Shown piece by piece: positions 12,243 to 23,029 of a stretch of DNA of 64,000 nt. Where the stretch lies: the NCBI GenBank assembly GCA_019321725.1, contig CM033106.1, forward strand, positions 17,272,551 through 17,336,550, given 5' to 3'. Both the position numbers and the translations under genes were made by a program. Below the pieces are notes generated by a model. It was not told the DNA's origin and made no database searches. It worked only from the letters and a program-made list of their open reading frames with translations. The stretch is from Paulownia fortunei (Eukaryota; Streptophyta; Magnoliopsida; Lamiales; Paulowniaceae). The stretch's first letter is position 1. The number at the start of each line of letters is the position of its first letter.

Positions 12243-13640
12243 ACCATTGAAGTTTTAGCATTGACTTAATCACATTTGGTCTCTAAGACATCTATAAATA
12301 TATCTTATTTAATTCTATCTAAGGTATGTCTTGAATTAGTTTCCTATTAAAACTCATAGTCTTAATTACTTTCCATCCTAGTTGCGGTGTCTTTAATTTA
12401 TAATTTAAGACTACCAATAGGCCTATCCTTTGAGCCCATTAATCATTTGGGCTTTGTAATTAATTAATCCTTTTTAATCTTTAGTTCTAGCGGACTACCT
12501 AATTTAATAGGCCCAATATATAATTCAATTATTTATATTACTTAAATTAATTTAACTCTTAAATTAATTTAAAGTTTGTTAATTAATTTATCTAATCAAT
12601 TAATTAATTACTCCCAAAAAGAGCACCTAATCTTAATTTGGTCCATTTAAATAATTATATTAGTTAATTAGATTAATTAATTTAATTAAAATTAATTATA
12701 GCTCCAAGTTAATTAATCTTCATTAATTAACTTGATCCAACTCTTTGGATTTTATTTTATATAAAAGTGGGCTTACAATTATTACAATTTAGTGAATATG
12801 TGAAATACATTTTGGTTAATTTATCTATCTTGGAATTAACTTCTTAATTCTAAAAACCTCACAAGTCAAGGGAAGCGCCTAGTATTGCATCTTGACTACT
12901 TACTCTTAGGTGAAATAGCAAGTGAACCTATTTCTATTATGAGTACTATGCAAGTCTGTTTCTTCCATCAACTAACCTCATGATTAAGTATAGGACATGG
13001 ATTGTTAGTTGAAACTTTATTTGACTTAATAACTATAATTTCATTTCTAGGTGCATTGACTCCTAATGAATCATCAAAAAAACCCGTCTAATATTCATCC
13101 TGCTCTAGCGAGAGTCTTTTCGAGTAAAGGGCCATGAAATGCATAAGAGGTTCACCTATTCTGCCAGATAGGTTATAGATCCTTTATTATCCACTAATTA
13201 ACCTCCATACACAAAGACCATTCATCTGATGTAAACCCTTTATGAATTTCATACAATTGAGAAATACATCAAAGCATATGATGTCGTGTATAGTCAAAGA
13301 ACTAAGTTATGTACTATCGTAACTAGAAAAGTCTCACTAAAGGAACAACGTTCCAAGTGAAAATTTTCCACGAGCTTATTCGATGTACTCGTTCCCCAAC
13401 GAGCACCCAAACATGTGTATTAGCATCACCAAGAATACCTATGGAGCAAGACATCCTCCTTTCGAGCATGCATCATGTGCTCGAGTCTTTAAGGGCTTAT
13501 CGATATCCCATCTCAATGAATCCATGACTCGGTACTAATTTAAGACCAAATCTAAGAGGTGTGATTCATGATTGCCATCACATGCGTGACCATGCTCCGT
13601 AGCTTAGTATGGTCTAGGTAATTCATCTAATTGACTAAAT
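12243..13640 (-). repeat. Truncated copia LTR (long-LTR family)
   Basis: This block shares an ordered series of landmarks with the LTR at 18265-20578: AT-rich 'ttaattaatt' blocks, 'gggcttacaattattacaat' (12769), 'aggtgaaatagcaagtgaac' (12909), 'tatgtactatcg' (about 13308), 'tactcgttccccaacgagca' (13389) and 'gcgtgaccatgctccgtagc' (13585). It lacks roughly the first 900 bp and the last 170 bp of that LTR and is clearly more diverged, so it is not a sister LTR. Its right side is fused directly to copia coding sequence. Confidence 0.6.
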
Positions 13641-14305
13641 GCAATTGATGATGAATTTTTCTTTTGCAATGAAAGGTCTCTTAGTCACTTTACTACTACC
13701 TAGATAAGATTCACAAATACGAAGAGCTCCAACTATTAGCTCTCTTAAAGGACTATCCTTTACTAAGTTGTTTATTCTATCTAGATTAAAATGTCCTAAC
13801 CTTAGGTGCCAAAGATATATATTATCCTCTTAAGAAACCTTTTGTCACTTAGGATTAAAATGTTCTACTTTAAATATTTTAACATCGATTATCCATTGAT
13901 CCTTTAATACATAAAGTCTATTTTCATCTTTGCATGACCAATATCCAAATAATTTCTATAAATAATAATCTCATTATTAACAAAGAGATAATGAACAATT
14001 GTTCATGCAACTCATAAATAGAAATCAAATGTCTATGAAAACTAGGAATGATACAAACATTGATCAAAATTAAGAATTTATTTCTAAAATATAGATGGAT
14101 ACTCCCACTGCTTTTTCAGAAACCAAATCTCCATTGCCACCTCTCATTATGAATATTCCTTTGGGAAGCTCCTTAGAAGAACTAAGTTTCTGTAGAGAAG
14201 TACAAGCATGACTAGTGGCTCCTGAATCAACTATCCAGGATGATAAATCATCTTTCACTAAACAAGCTTCAAAAACAAGTAAATCATATTTATCTTTCTT
14301 CTACT
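13640..14305 (-). pseudogene. Copia protease and GAG-pre-integrase fragment
   Basis: Read on the minus strand, a protease segment begins near 14300. WIVDSGATSHAC (within 14258-14070) keeps the D-S-G active-site triplet of copia proteases. It is followed by a degenerate pre-integrase segment around 13860-13640 (LGHFNLDRINN, then CESYLGSSKVTKRPF). Several stops and frame changes are present. The integrase core that should follow is absent and the LTR fragment starts instead. This piece belongs to a different copy from the gag-pol at 14.6-17.4 kb, because it lies downstream of that copy's RT. Confidence 0.7.
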
Positions 14306-14605
14306 ATTTGAGCTAAGAGAGATACTTTGGAAAATTTAATATTGTCCTCCTACTCCATAATGGAGGCTTTGAACCTACTCTCATGTAAGAATTCAAGAGC
14401 TAAAGAGTTAAATGCATCAATTATATAACATCCATGCTCATCATTCGGATGTTTCATGGCTTTGAACACATTAAAAATCACTTGATCATATCCTACATTA
14501 AGTATTAACCTCCCTAGTTAAATATCAATTAATGTCTTACCCATAGCTAGGAAGGGTCTACTTAAGAATGAGAGGCATGCTCACATCCTCTTCTATGTCC
14601 AAGAT
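14305..14605 (-). pseudogene. Athila-type gypsy protease-region fragment
   Basis: Minus-strand translation gives EEDVSMPLIL, then RPFLAMGKTLIDI, then DQVIFNVFKAMKHPNDEHG. This is the conserved block after the protease of Athila/Tat gypsy elements (consensus ILGRPFLA-GR-LIDV). It has one frameshift and one stop. It is sandwiched between copia RT (above 14605) and copia protease (below 14305) on the same strand, with no LTR or target duplication at either join. The boundaries are approximate to ±20 bp. Confidence 0.7.
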
Positions 14606-15200
14606 AAGAAAATCAAACTTTTTGCTCGTTCCTGCTGGATATGAAGCCTTCTGGCTGCTTCATATAGATCTCTTCATTAATGTTTCTATTAAGGAAAGTG
14701 GTCTTCACATCCATTGGCCATATCTCATAGTCATAATATGCAGATATGGCCAGCAGTATCTGAATGGATTTAAGCATCACTACTGGCAAAAAAGTTTCCT
14801 CATAATCAATTCCTTGCTTCTAAGTATAACCTTTTTGTTACCGGTCATGCTTATATGTTACTATCTCTCCATCTACTCCAAGCTTCCACTTGTAGACCCA
14901 TTTGCAGCCAATAGGAACAATTTCCTATAGTGGATCTAACAAGGTCTATACCTCGTTGGAGTACATGGAGTCCATTTTGGATTACATAATTTCTTGTCAC
15001 TTCTCCGAGTCGATATCAGACATCACCTCTCTATATCTTCTTGGATCATTATCCAAGAGGAGTCCCTCTTATTTATTCTCTAACAACAAGTTGTACCTCT
15101 TAGGTACACTTGAGACCCTTTCGGGTCTTCAAAGAGATTGTGCCTTAGAGGGCCCAGCTTAACTAGTGTGTTATCTAATGCTACAATTGGGGCATTTTGT
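14605..15200 (-). pseudogene. pol: Copia reverse transcriptase, N-terminal part
   Basis: Minus-strand frames show the entry region of copia RT: GCKWVYKWKLGVDGEIVTYK (about 14900), IDYEETFLPVVMLKSI (about 14810), YYDYEIWPMDVKTTFLN (about 14745) and EEIYMKQPEGFI (about 14670). The DVKT-FLN block is the first catalytic motif. The rest of RT, including YVDD, is missing because the sequence switches to a gypsy fragment at about 14605. In-frame stops are present. Confidence 0.8.
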
Positions 15201-15229
15201 GGTTCTTGAATTTTTTCAAGTTCTATAAA

Positions 15230-16243
15230 TTTTCCATTTCTTTCTAAAAGAAATTATTCTTCAAGGAATGTGGTATTCCTCGAAACAAACACCCTTTGTT
15301 CTGAGGTATTGTAGAAATTATATCTAATAGACTCCTTGAACTTGCATAAGCTGGATCTCATATCCAACTTATCTCCTACTTGCTGCTTCATATAAGCAGC
15401 ACACCCCCATACCCTAAGGTATTTGTAGGAAGATATCTTTCCACACCACATCTCATATGGTGTTTTTGGGCTTAGTTTTAGATGGCACCCTATTTAATAG
15501 GTATGCCACCATTTCCAAAGCATAGCCCCAGAATGAAAGAGGTAATGCAGTGAAGCTCATCATAGATTAAACTATGTCTAATAAGGTTCGATTCTTGTGT
15601 TCTGTAACTCCGTTAAGTTGTGGAGTAGCAGGAGGAGTCCACCATGAGAGAATCTCATTCTCTTTTAGATAATCCAAAAACTCTGTGCTTAAGTATTCAT
15701 CTCCTCGATCAGATCGAAAAGTCTTTATACTTAAGCTAGTTTGTTTATCTCTTCGGTTCTAAATTCTTTGAACTTTTCAAATACTTCAAACTTAAACCTT
15801 AAAAGATACGCATAACCAAACCTAGAGAAGTCATCAGTAAAGTTTAAGAAGTAGTTATAGTTCTCGCGAGCACTAATACTTAGTGGCCCACATACATCTG
15901 TATGGATCAAATCCAATAGATACTTGGCTTACTTCACTTGTCCAACAAATGGAGATTTGGTCATCTTTCCTTTGAGGCAGGATATACATGTTGACAGTTC
16001 TTGCTCATTCCTTAAATTAAGCAATTGTGCCAACTTGTTAATCCTTTTCTTAGAAATATGCCCTAATATTACGTGCCATAAGCTTGAAACTATGATTATC
16101 TAATTTTCTTTTATTTTGTTGAATTGGTAAAATGAGTTATGGGGAGTAATAGTATATAAATAATTCGTCAAAGGACCCGAATAGATAAAATCAGATCGTT
16201 TGAAAATGGAACAATTTTTATTCTCAATGGTAAATCTAAAACC
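15230..16243 (-). pseudogene. Copia GAG-pre-integrase and integrase
   Basis: Pre-integrase lies at about 16080-15960 (LGHISKKRINKLAQLL, then CISCLKGKMTKSPF, with an H-H-C-C pattern). The integrase core follows (MDLIHTDVCGPL at 15916, NFTDDFSRFGYAYLL, two of the catalytic Asp visible). The C-terminal part spans 15451-15254 (LRVWGCAAYMKQ and a C-terminal FVSRNTTFLEE). The frame is broken by stops near 15735 and 15450. It lies between protease and RT in the usual copia order. Confidence 0.82.
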
Positions 16244-16903
16244 TTATCTATCCAAAACTAGAATAGAGATAATGTTCTTAATAATATCCGGAATAAAAAG
16301 ATAATTATTTAAAACTATTACATAACCATTCTCTAAAGCTAGATTAACGGTCCCTATAGCTAATGCAGCAACTCTTGCTCCATTCTCCATCCTGAGGATC
16401 GTCTCTCCTCCATCCAGCTTCCTACTTCTTACTATCATTTGCAAATCATTGCAGATATGTGAGCCACAATCGGTATCTAATACCCAAGAAGTATTGTTAA
16501 CTGACAAGTTAATTTCAACAAAATATATACCTGAACTCTTCAGGCTTGCAAGATACTCCTTGCAATTCCTCTTCCAGTGCCCTGATTTGCCGCAACAATG
16601 ATACTTGTCAATGGCTTGAGAAGAAACCTTTTTGACACCGCCCTTAGTTTTCAGCTTGTTGGGTTTAGAGGAACCCTTTTCTTTCTTTTTTCCTTTCTTG
16701 GCCTTTTTAGCCTTTGATCCGGAATAAGATCCAACAAGCAGAACTGGCTTGTCTTTTTTTATGGTGGACTCATCCGTCTTTAACATGTTCACAAGCTCAA
16801 GGAGACTAGTCTCCATATTGTGCATGTTAAAGTTGATAACAAATGTGTCAAATGATGGAGATAGAGACTGCAACAGAAGGTCCATATAGAGTTCGTTTTC
16901 CAT
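16244..16903 (-). pseudogene. gag: Copia gag C-terminus, zinc knuckle and protease
   Basis: A 219-codon open segment starts with the end of the UBN2-type gag domain (LLLQSLSPSFDTFVINFN). A lysine-rich basic stretch follows (KAKKAKKGKKKEK, about residues 64-77), then a CCHC zinc knuckle (CCGKSGHWKRNC, about residues 103-114). The protease reads WVLDTDCGSHIC where the family has WVLDTGCGSHIC. The active-site triplet D-T-G is therefore D-T-D, and the enzyme is predicted dead. This is the best-preserved frame of the minus-strand copia. Confidence 0.85.
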
Positions 16904-17376
16904 AACGATCCATGGTCATGGACTGAAGAGTCCTCAATCATACGACATCTGAAAAGCTCTTTCGAGATCTGATATCCTGTATGCCAAGTTCATTCACCAT
17001 ACAACTTTTGTAGGTGAAGGAAGATTCCATAAGCAGTATCTTGATCCTCATTCTACCCCTACAGTTCATTTGACATCGATGCCAATATATAGTATCGAGC
17101 CTACAAATTATCATCAACATAACGTAGGTAATCTGCATAAGCCTCTTAAGCAATATCATCTGGAGGAACCGAAGGAGGCACGATGTCGATGATATACGCC
17201 CTCTTCTCAGATTGAAGAACTATCTTCAAGTTTCTTAGCCAATCGACAAAGTTAGGTCTAGTTAATTTATTTTGTTCAATGACTGTTTCAAGTAGATTCT
17301 TTACCATTTTAGTAAAATAATCTACAAAACATGCACGAAGCATAAAATAAGTAAACAATGGGAAAAGTATATTCAT
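16904..17376 (-). pseudogene. gag: Copia gag N-terminal half
   Basis: Minus-strand reading from about 17310 gives LTRPNFVDWLRNLKIVLQSE, the start of the copia gag (DUF4219/UBN2) domain, to a stop at 17146. It continues in other frames with YILASMSNEL (about 17085) and KELFRCRMIEDSSVHDH (about 16945). At least two frameshifts separate it from the open segment below 16903. A possible start is the Met of MVKNLLETVIEQ at about 17307, since the upstream codons belong to the leader. Confidence 0.78.
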
Positions 17377-18251
17377 TTAATAAAAGGTCTTTAATACTAA
17401 ATGTCTCCTATTATTTTTTTTGAATTCCATCATCCCTAATGGAATTTTGGGAAAATGAATTTCCTAATGAGCTTGAGGTCCAACGAAAATATTTCACACA
17501 TATTGATAGTCAACTCTTTGACGATTGTATCACTATACAACCTTCAAGTTTGTTTTGCCTGACCTCTTCCCATATACCCCAATTTTATGAGTCCATATGG
17601 TACTAAGTGTCAAACAATACCCATCAAACATTCGTGTAGATAGAGCATCAAGATGTCCCACGACTCATGGCCAACATAATGATGATTCCATCCCATGAGC
17701 ATCTCAATGCTTGGTAGAGATCACAACTTTCCAATACAAGACCATCCCACGACTTATGATCAGTGATCAAGTGCAGTAGTGGTCATCATGTCTCATAATT
17801 AACATCACATGCAATTATCAAAACATGTAAATTTACCAAGTTGTTAAATGCAATTTTTGACTTGGGATAAATTTTAATTGCTTGAAAAATAATTTTTTTT
17901 TGACAAATAATTTTTCAAAAATAATTAAAATTAATATTTAATTTTAATATTCCAGCAAATAAAAAAATCAGACACAAAGGCTACCCGTCGAACGCGCGCA
18001 CATATACACAGTACGCCAAGCATGTTGTTGCATGTAGTCGTCGGGTGTCCACACCCGACGTACGCGCAGCCCGTTCCTGCACGCCCCTTTTCTGATTTTA
18101 ATATTTAAATAATTTAATTAAGCAATTAAAATAATTCCAATTAAAAATTACAGAAAATATGCAAAATCAAATTTTACATACTTTACATGAATTCAAACAA
18201 TTTAAAACATGCATGCATAAATCCAAAATTTACTAAATAAGCAAAATCATG
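17377..18251 (-). repeat. Copia 5' leader between primer site and gag
   Basis: This noncoding region of about 870 bp lies between the primer site at 18252 and gag. It is the reverse complement of a family member at 3870-4610, sharing the 'caattttatgagtccatatg' and 'ataaattttaattgcttgaa' blocks. A GC-rich island at 17975-18090 breaks an otherwise AT-rich leader and is absent from the other copy. Confidence 0.65.
17975..18095 (-). other. GC-rich island with near-palindrome in copia leader
   Basis: About 115 bp of GC-rich sequence (gcgcgca, gtacgcgcagcccg) is bracketed by inverted 'atcaga/tctgat' hexamers (17968-17973 and 18090-18096 area). At 18039-18060 two 10-base arms, CGTCGGGTGT and ACACCCGACG, are perfect reverse complements separated by CC. 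Leaders of retroelements can carry structured packaging or dimerisation signals. A role here is only inferred from position and structure. Confidence 0.5.
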
Positions 18252-18263
18252 GCTCTGATACCA
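18252..18263 (-). other. Primer-binding site (initiator tRNA-Met)
   Basis: The plus strand reads gctctgatacca, so the minus strand is TGGTATCAGAGC, one base inside the LTR edge at 18265. This fixes the element's orientation as minus and 18265 as the LTR-internal border. Confidence 0.88.
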
Positions 18264-18264
18264 C

Positions 18265-20578
18265 TGTTGGGTTCACTATAATTGTAGGGGCATATGCAGT
18301 GAAAAATTAAATTTTTTATCAAATATAAATATATATATAACCCCTTGATTCGAAAGCGGTTCTAATGATCGTGCTTATTCAAGTAAATATATAAATAAAT
18401 ATTAAATTCGAATTATATCTTCCTTGCACTCCAACTGTAGCAGAGAATGAAGCAATAGATTGTATATTCTGGACTTTCAAAACTCGTAGGGATCCAAATG
18501 TCTCCCTTTTATCAGGTTTACAATATGAAAGAACAACACCAATTAAAAAGATTCGCACCTTTTAATTATTTATTAATCTAGATCCGGAGTAAATTTTAGT
18601 CTTTTGATCCAATTGATGGATTAAAAATAAACTTTCAAGAACAATAAAGATTGATTATTTAAGTTCTTGAAACTTGAATATAAGGAAATATCAAGAAACT
18701 AGTTTTCTTCTAAAGAACAAGAAAATCAAGATTTCAAGAAAATACTTTTTCTTTTTCTTTCTTTTCTTTTCTCTTCTTGGAGAGAAAAATAGAAGACTTA
18801 ACAAAATAATTTTTGCTTATTATACCTTGCAAATTTTCGGCCATCCCTATTTATAGGGGCTGAAATTTTGCTCATACTCTAACTCTTGAAAAGTTTGTCA
18901 ATTTTTAACTATTTCAAAATTTTATCTTGAAAGGATTTCAAATCTTCCAACAACTCTTCTATTTTTCTTTCTCCTATATATGTGGACTTACTTGTGACTA
19001 CATTAATCACCAAAATTGTCTATATACATTCTTGATATTAATTTAAACTTTTCAAATAATAATCAAGATAAATATATATAAAATATATACCGAAAATATA
19101 TACATTAAATAAATCCAAGTGGCCGATTTTTATCCCATAAAAATTGGTCACTACATTTATTTATTTATAAATATGTTAAATAAATATATTATAATTATTT
19201 AATATATTCTCTTCATATTTTAGTGGGCTTCTTAAGTGATTCTCATTAATTTTTAGGCTTGGACTTAAAAATCCACAAAATCAATCTAATTGATTTATTC
19301 TCAAATTAATCAATCTAATTGATTAATTTAATTTACTCCATTTGGGCTTTCTAATCAAATTAGCTTCAATTAAATAATTCAATTACTTAATTGAATAGTT
19401 TAATTTAACCATTAAATTAAATAGAACCCTTAATTAATTAATTAATTAATCAATATTAACTTATTAATTCCCAACCATTGGATGTATTCCAAAATTAAAA
19501 AATTTACTTTTTATAAAGATGTGTGACCCTCTTAGGCATTACTCAACTAATAGTGGGCTTGCAATATTTACAACTTATGAATAATAATTACTCCAATTAA
19601 TTAATCCACTTTGGAATTAACTCCTTAATTCCAATAACCTCACTATCTATGAAAACACTTAACAAGTAATTACAGCAAACTAGTTTTAGGTGAAATAGCG
19701 AATAAACCTATTTTAGTTGCGAGTACCATACACGTACGATCATTTCGATAGCTAATCTCCCGATTGAATGTAGGGCATGAATTATAAGTCAAAATCTCAA
19801 ATGATTCAATAACTGTAATCCCATTTTAAGTTTTAATGATTCCTGATAAATCATGATTCCTGATAAATCATGATTCATCCTGCCTTGGCTAAGGTCTTTG
19901 AATCACAAACTATAAAAATACAAGAGATTCTCTTGTTTAAAAAGATAAGTGTTGAATTCTATGTTGACTACTGACAAACCTCCATGCACACCAATGCAAT
20001 ACCCAACATACCCTCTTTGTGATTGTCAAGCAATCAAAAGATATATCAAAGTACTGCAGGATGCACACAAGGCTACTATCATTCCTCAAGTTCGAGGACT
20101 AGTTGTGTACTATCGCAACATAGAAATTCTTATTTCGATAGATAAAGGCTCCATCTAAGAATTTCTTGCGGGCTATATTTGGTGTACTTGTTCCCTAACA
20201 AGCATCCACATACATGCACTTGCGTCTCTATGCTAATGCCAATGAAATACGACATCCTCGTCTCATGAGCATGTATTATATGTATGAGTCTTACTGAGCT
20301 ATTTGATGTCTTATCTCAAAATGCTTTTGACTCAGAACTTATTTAATACCAAAGCCTTAAAGTCAGATTCCATGATCACCATCGTATGCGCGACCATGTC
20401 CGGTAGCTAAACTTATTCTAAAAACTTTATCTAATGTGCAGAAATAAAAGATGCATGACGTAAGATAAAGAAAATGTCTTTTTAATAGTATGATTCCCAT
20501 TAAGATTGTCTTTACTAAAAGAAAAAAAGAGTATAATATACCCAATCCAATTGGGGTGTTGGACATCCTACTCTAACA
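18265..20578 (-). repeat. Copia 5' LTR, long type (2.3 kb)
   Basis: In element orientation it runs from TGTTAGAGTAGG (20578) to GAACCCAACA (18265), with TG...CA ends. A related copy occupies 61981 to the window end and a diverged one 12243-13640. The segment around 19949-20158 happens to be open for about 69 codons and has a counterpart at 63565-63774. It is LTR sequence and I do not regard it as a gene. The promoter lies at about 18848. Confidence 0.8.
18848..18855 (-). promoter_or_regulatory. TATA box in copia LTR
   Basis: TATAAATA on the minus strand lies upstream of the primer site in a position fitting the U3/R boundary. It is the most TATA-like word in this half of the LTR. Confidence 0.5.
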
Positions 20579-20580
20579 TC

Positions 20581-20592
20581 TGATACCACAAT
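20581..20592 (-). other. Primer site of a second, small-LTR copia
   Basis: The plus strand reads 'tctgataccaca', i.e. TGTGGTATCAGA on the minus strand, just inside the LTR start at 20594. The long-type LTR ends at 20578, so only this remnant of the small element's internal region remains. Confidence 0.6.
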
Positions 20593-20593
20593 T

Positions 20594-21078
20594 GTTGGGT
20601 ATAAGGATGTAAATATATATAAATATGAGAGAGGTAAAATTAAATGAAGGCTATATTATATTGCAAGTGCAATATTGTAATATTTTTCAATGCTCGAATA
20701 ATACAGCTACGCTTACAATTTTACAAGCATTAGGCTCTCTCACTCTAAGTGTTTTGTTTTACTCTCACTTGCTTTGATGGTTTTTTTTCAATTGTCTTGA
20801 TACAAATGTGTTACGAACATAGCTTATTTATAGGTCAAGGATACTACTTAATTATTATAACAAAATAAGTACTAGTTAAGTGAGTTTGATGGTTGGTAAT
20901 CTTAACAATTCATAATGTCACAGCAATGAGTGCATTTGTTGATTACTAATCATAACCATTCATAATGTCAAACTAATGATTGGATTTGTTGATCAATTTG
21001 TTTAAATCAACAAGTGTACTCAAGGAGACTCCATTATATTTCCTTAATGGGTTGTTGAATTGCAAATTAATCTTTCAA
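20594..21078 (-). repeat. Small copia LTR (about 485 bp)
   Basis: The plus strand runs from TGTTGGGTATAAGG to about ...AATCTTTCA, giving TG...CA ends with the primer site on the left, so the element is on the minus strand. A TATAAATA box (minus) is at 20825. To its right the sequence is LINE coding sequence, so the element entered a LINE. The right edge is set by the return of LINE homology and the CA end, and is good to a few bases. Confidence 0.65.
20825..20832 (-). promoter_or_regulatory. TATA box in small copia LTR
   Basis: The plus strand reads TATTTATA, giving TATAAATA on the coding strand of the minus-oriented element, about 230 bp from the LTR/primer-site border. Confidence 0.55.
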
Positions 21079-22185
21079 CGTTACACAAAATTGAAATGAT
21101 CTTTGCAAGGTTTTTCTGGGTGTGCATGGTCTCGTGTATGTTATCCTATAGATAAACGGGGCTTGGGCGTAAGAGCATTGGAGGATTTGTGGCACAATCT
21201 TTGGAATCTAAATTACGGTGGTGATTTAGGGGTGATGTTTCTTTTTGGGCTTTGTATATGAGACATAAATACTGCACGGATGGACATCCAGCGGTTGCTA
21301 AAAGCCAAAGTGAACAACTCTCTGATATGGAAAAGGCTGATTAGAGCACATCATTTGGTGGATGATTATATATTTTGGAGTATTAGGAATGGGCACCTTT
21401 CATTTTGGTTTGACAGATTGTACGATGAACAGCCTTTAAGTAGAGGTTTTTGGGTCTCAAACAAACATCTCCAGGTACGTGATTTATGGTCTTAACGGAA
21501 AATGGGATCCTGCCAAACATTTATCTATTCTTTTGAATGATGTAGTTGAGAATATTATCCAAGTTCCTTTTGATATTGAAGAAAGTGATGAAATGTAGGG
21601 TCTTTATCTAAGAATGGTTTGTTCACTATTAAATCTTCATGGCAAGGTTTGATACAAAGGCAGCCTGCTCATCCTTTTATAAAACGTATATGGTATTTTT
21701 ATTTAACACCAACGACTGTCAGTTTTTTGTTAGCGTCTTGAACATGATTGGATTCCTGTTGATTCCAAAATGATGGAGCACGGATTTGAAGGACCTTCAC
21801 GATGTAAATGTTGCCAGTATTTGGAGAACCTTCCTCACATATTCTTTAGTAGTGCTAAGGTCAGACAAGTAGTGGTTTATTTTTGGCAGATATTTGGCTT
21901 TGCAATCCCTCAAACTGATTGTATCATTAATCTGATACATCATTAGCATGGCTCGGCTTTGAGTGATAAGCGTATTTGGATTACATTGCCTCTTCTAGTC
22001 ATTTGGTTCTTATGGTAAAAAAGGAATGATGTAAAATACCAGGGCTTGAATTTTAACCACTATCGAGTTATTTGGAGAATATTATTTCATCTGCAGCTTG
22101 TTCATAGAGCTGGTATTGATTCTCATACCTTTTGGAGAGGAGATCCAACAGCAGCTTCTCAACTTAATTCGAATTTAGTGCTTAA
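21079..22185 (+). pseudogene. L1-type LINE 1: RT C-terminus and zf-RVT
   Basis: Broken frames give the C-terminal part of a plant L1 reverse transcriptase: YPIDKRGLGVRALEDL (about 21137) and LIWKRLIRAHHLVDDYIFWS with NGHLSFWFD to a stop at 21493. The zinc-binding zf-RVT region follows (HDWIPVDSKM..., CKCCQYLENLPHIFF near 21800). The 5' part including the polymerase active site is absent, cut by the small copia LTR. Several stops and frameshifts are present. Confidence 0.8.
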
Positions 22186-22673
22186 TGAAATCTAATCAGC
22201 CTTTGATTGTACGATGGAAAGTTCCTTCACCAGGTTGGTTTAAGTTGAATATGGATGGGGCAGCGAAAGGTAATCCAAGCGAGGCTAGTGTGGGAGGAGT
22301 GATTCGAGACTGCAGTGGTGCTTGTGTTCTCGCTTTTGCTTCTTTCATTGGTATTGCTACAAATTTTGAAGCTGAACTGGCTGCAGTCGTTGAAGGTCTT
22401 CAACTATGTGTCTTTCACGGTCTCTGTAATGTTTGACTGGAGGTTGATTCACAAGCGGTGCAATTTTTGTTTCAAGGCCGACGACATGGTTGCTGGAAAT
22501 TGCAGGGGCAGATTACGAAGGCTCACAAATTCTTAAGATCATTAAACTTCAATATGTCTCATATATATCCGGAAGAAAATTCAGCGGCAGACTGGCTCGC
22601 GAACAAGGTGAGCTCATGTGATGGAAGTTTTTCAGCCTTCAAACATTCTACTAGAGTTAGCAGGAATTCTTAG
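22185..22673 (+). pseudogene. L1-type LINE 1: RNase H domain
   Basis: It reads GWFKLNMDGAAKGNPS...GGVIRD...NFEAELAAVVEGL and then, after a stop at about 22434 and a frame change, EVDSQAVQFL and EENSAADWLANK to a stop at 22671. The D-E-D catalytic set (MDGA, EAEL, VDSQ) and the final -AD-LAN- block are those of the RNase H that many plant L1 elements carry after RT. Because of the break, no complete protein is encoded. Confidence 0.88.
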
Positions 22674-22866
22674 AGTAAATAGGCTTTTTCCAAATTTTAG
22701 ATTTCCATATTCTATGTAAGGGAGGAGTCCTCCCAATTTAATTGAGTTCTCTTGTACTTTTACAAACATTTTTATGTACTCCTTTCATTTAAATTAATAA
22801 ACAAGTAGGGGTCCCGGTAAACTCGCTGGGGCCTAGACATAGGCGGTATTGATAATAATAAAAAAA
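22674..22866 (+). repeat. LINE 1 3' UTR and simple tail
   Basis: 'gtaagggaggagtcctccca' (about 22717) and 'ggggtcccggtaaactcgct' (about 22808) are followed by 'gataataataaaaaaa', a TAA/A-rich tail typical of plant L1 3' ends. Confidence 0.65.
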
Positions 22867-23020
22867 CTCTTAGTAACTTTGTAGGATGAGACAAGATAGC
22901 TTATCGATAAATATATTGCACCTACAATCTCATTGGTTATGGATTCGAGTTGCTAGGAGGGGAGTTGGAGAATCACTCCTTTTTTAAAGAACAAAGAAAT
23001 AAAAAACTCCTTGTAACTTA
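22861..23020 (+). repeat. Candidate tRNA-derived SINE with flanking duplication
   Basis: A segment of about 120 bp (22881-23000) lies between two near-identical copies of an ~18 bp word: aaaaaactcttagtaactt at 22861 and aaaaaactccttgtaactt at 23001. Inside are a box-A-like word (tagcttatcgata, about 22898) and a box-B-like word (ggattcgagtt, about 22942), then an A-rich end. This fits a short SINE inserted at a LINE tail. Boxes are imperfect and no second copy is seen in the window. Confidence 0.4.
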
Positions 23021-23029
23021 GCAGTTAAG

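Noticed and set aside
19949..20158. 69-codon open frame, matched by one at 63565-63774 (shared KVLQDAHKAT)
   Set aside because: Both lie at the same place inside copies of the 2.3 kb copia LTR. The similarity comes from the repeat, the reading starts differ, and a third LTR copy (13.2-13.4 kb) does not keep the frame.
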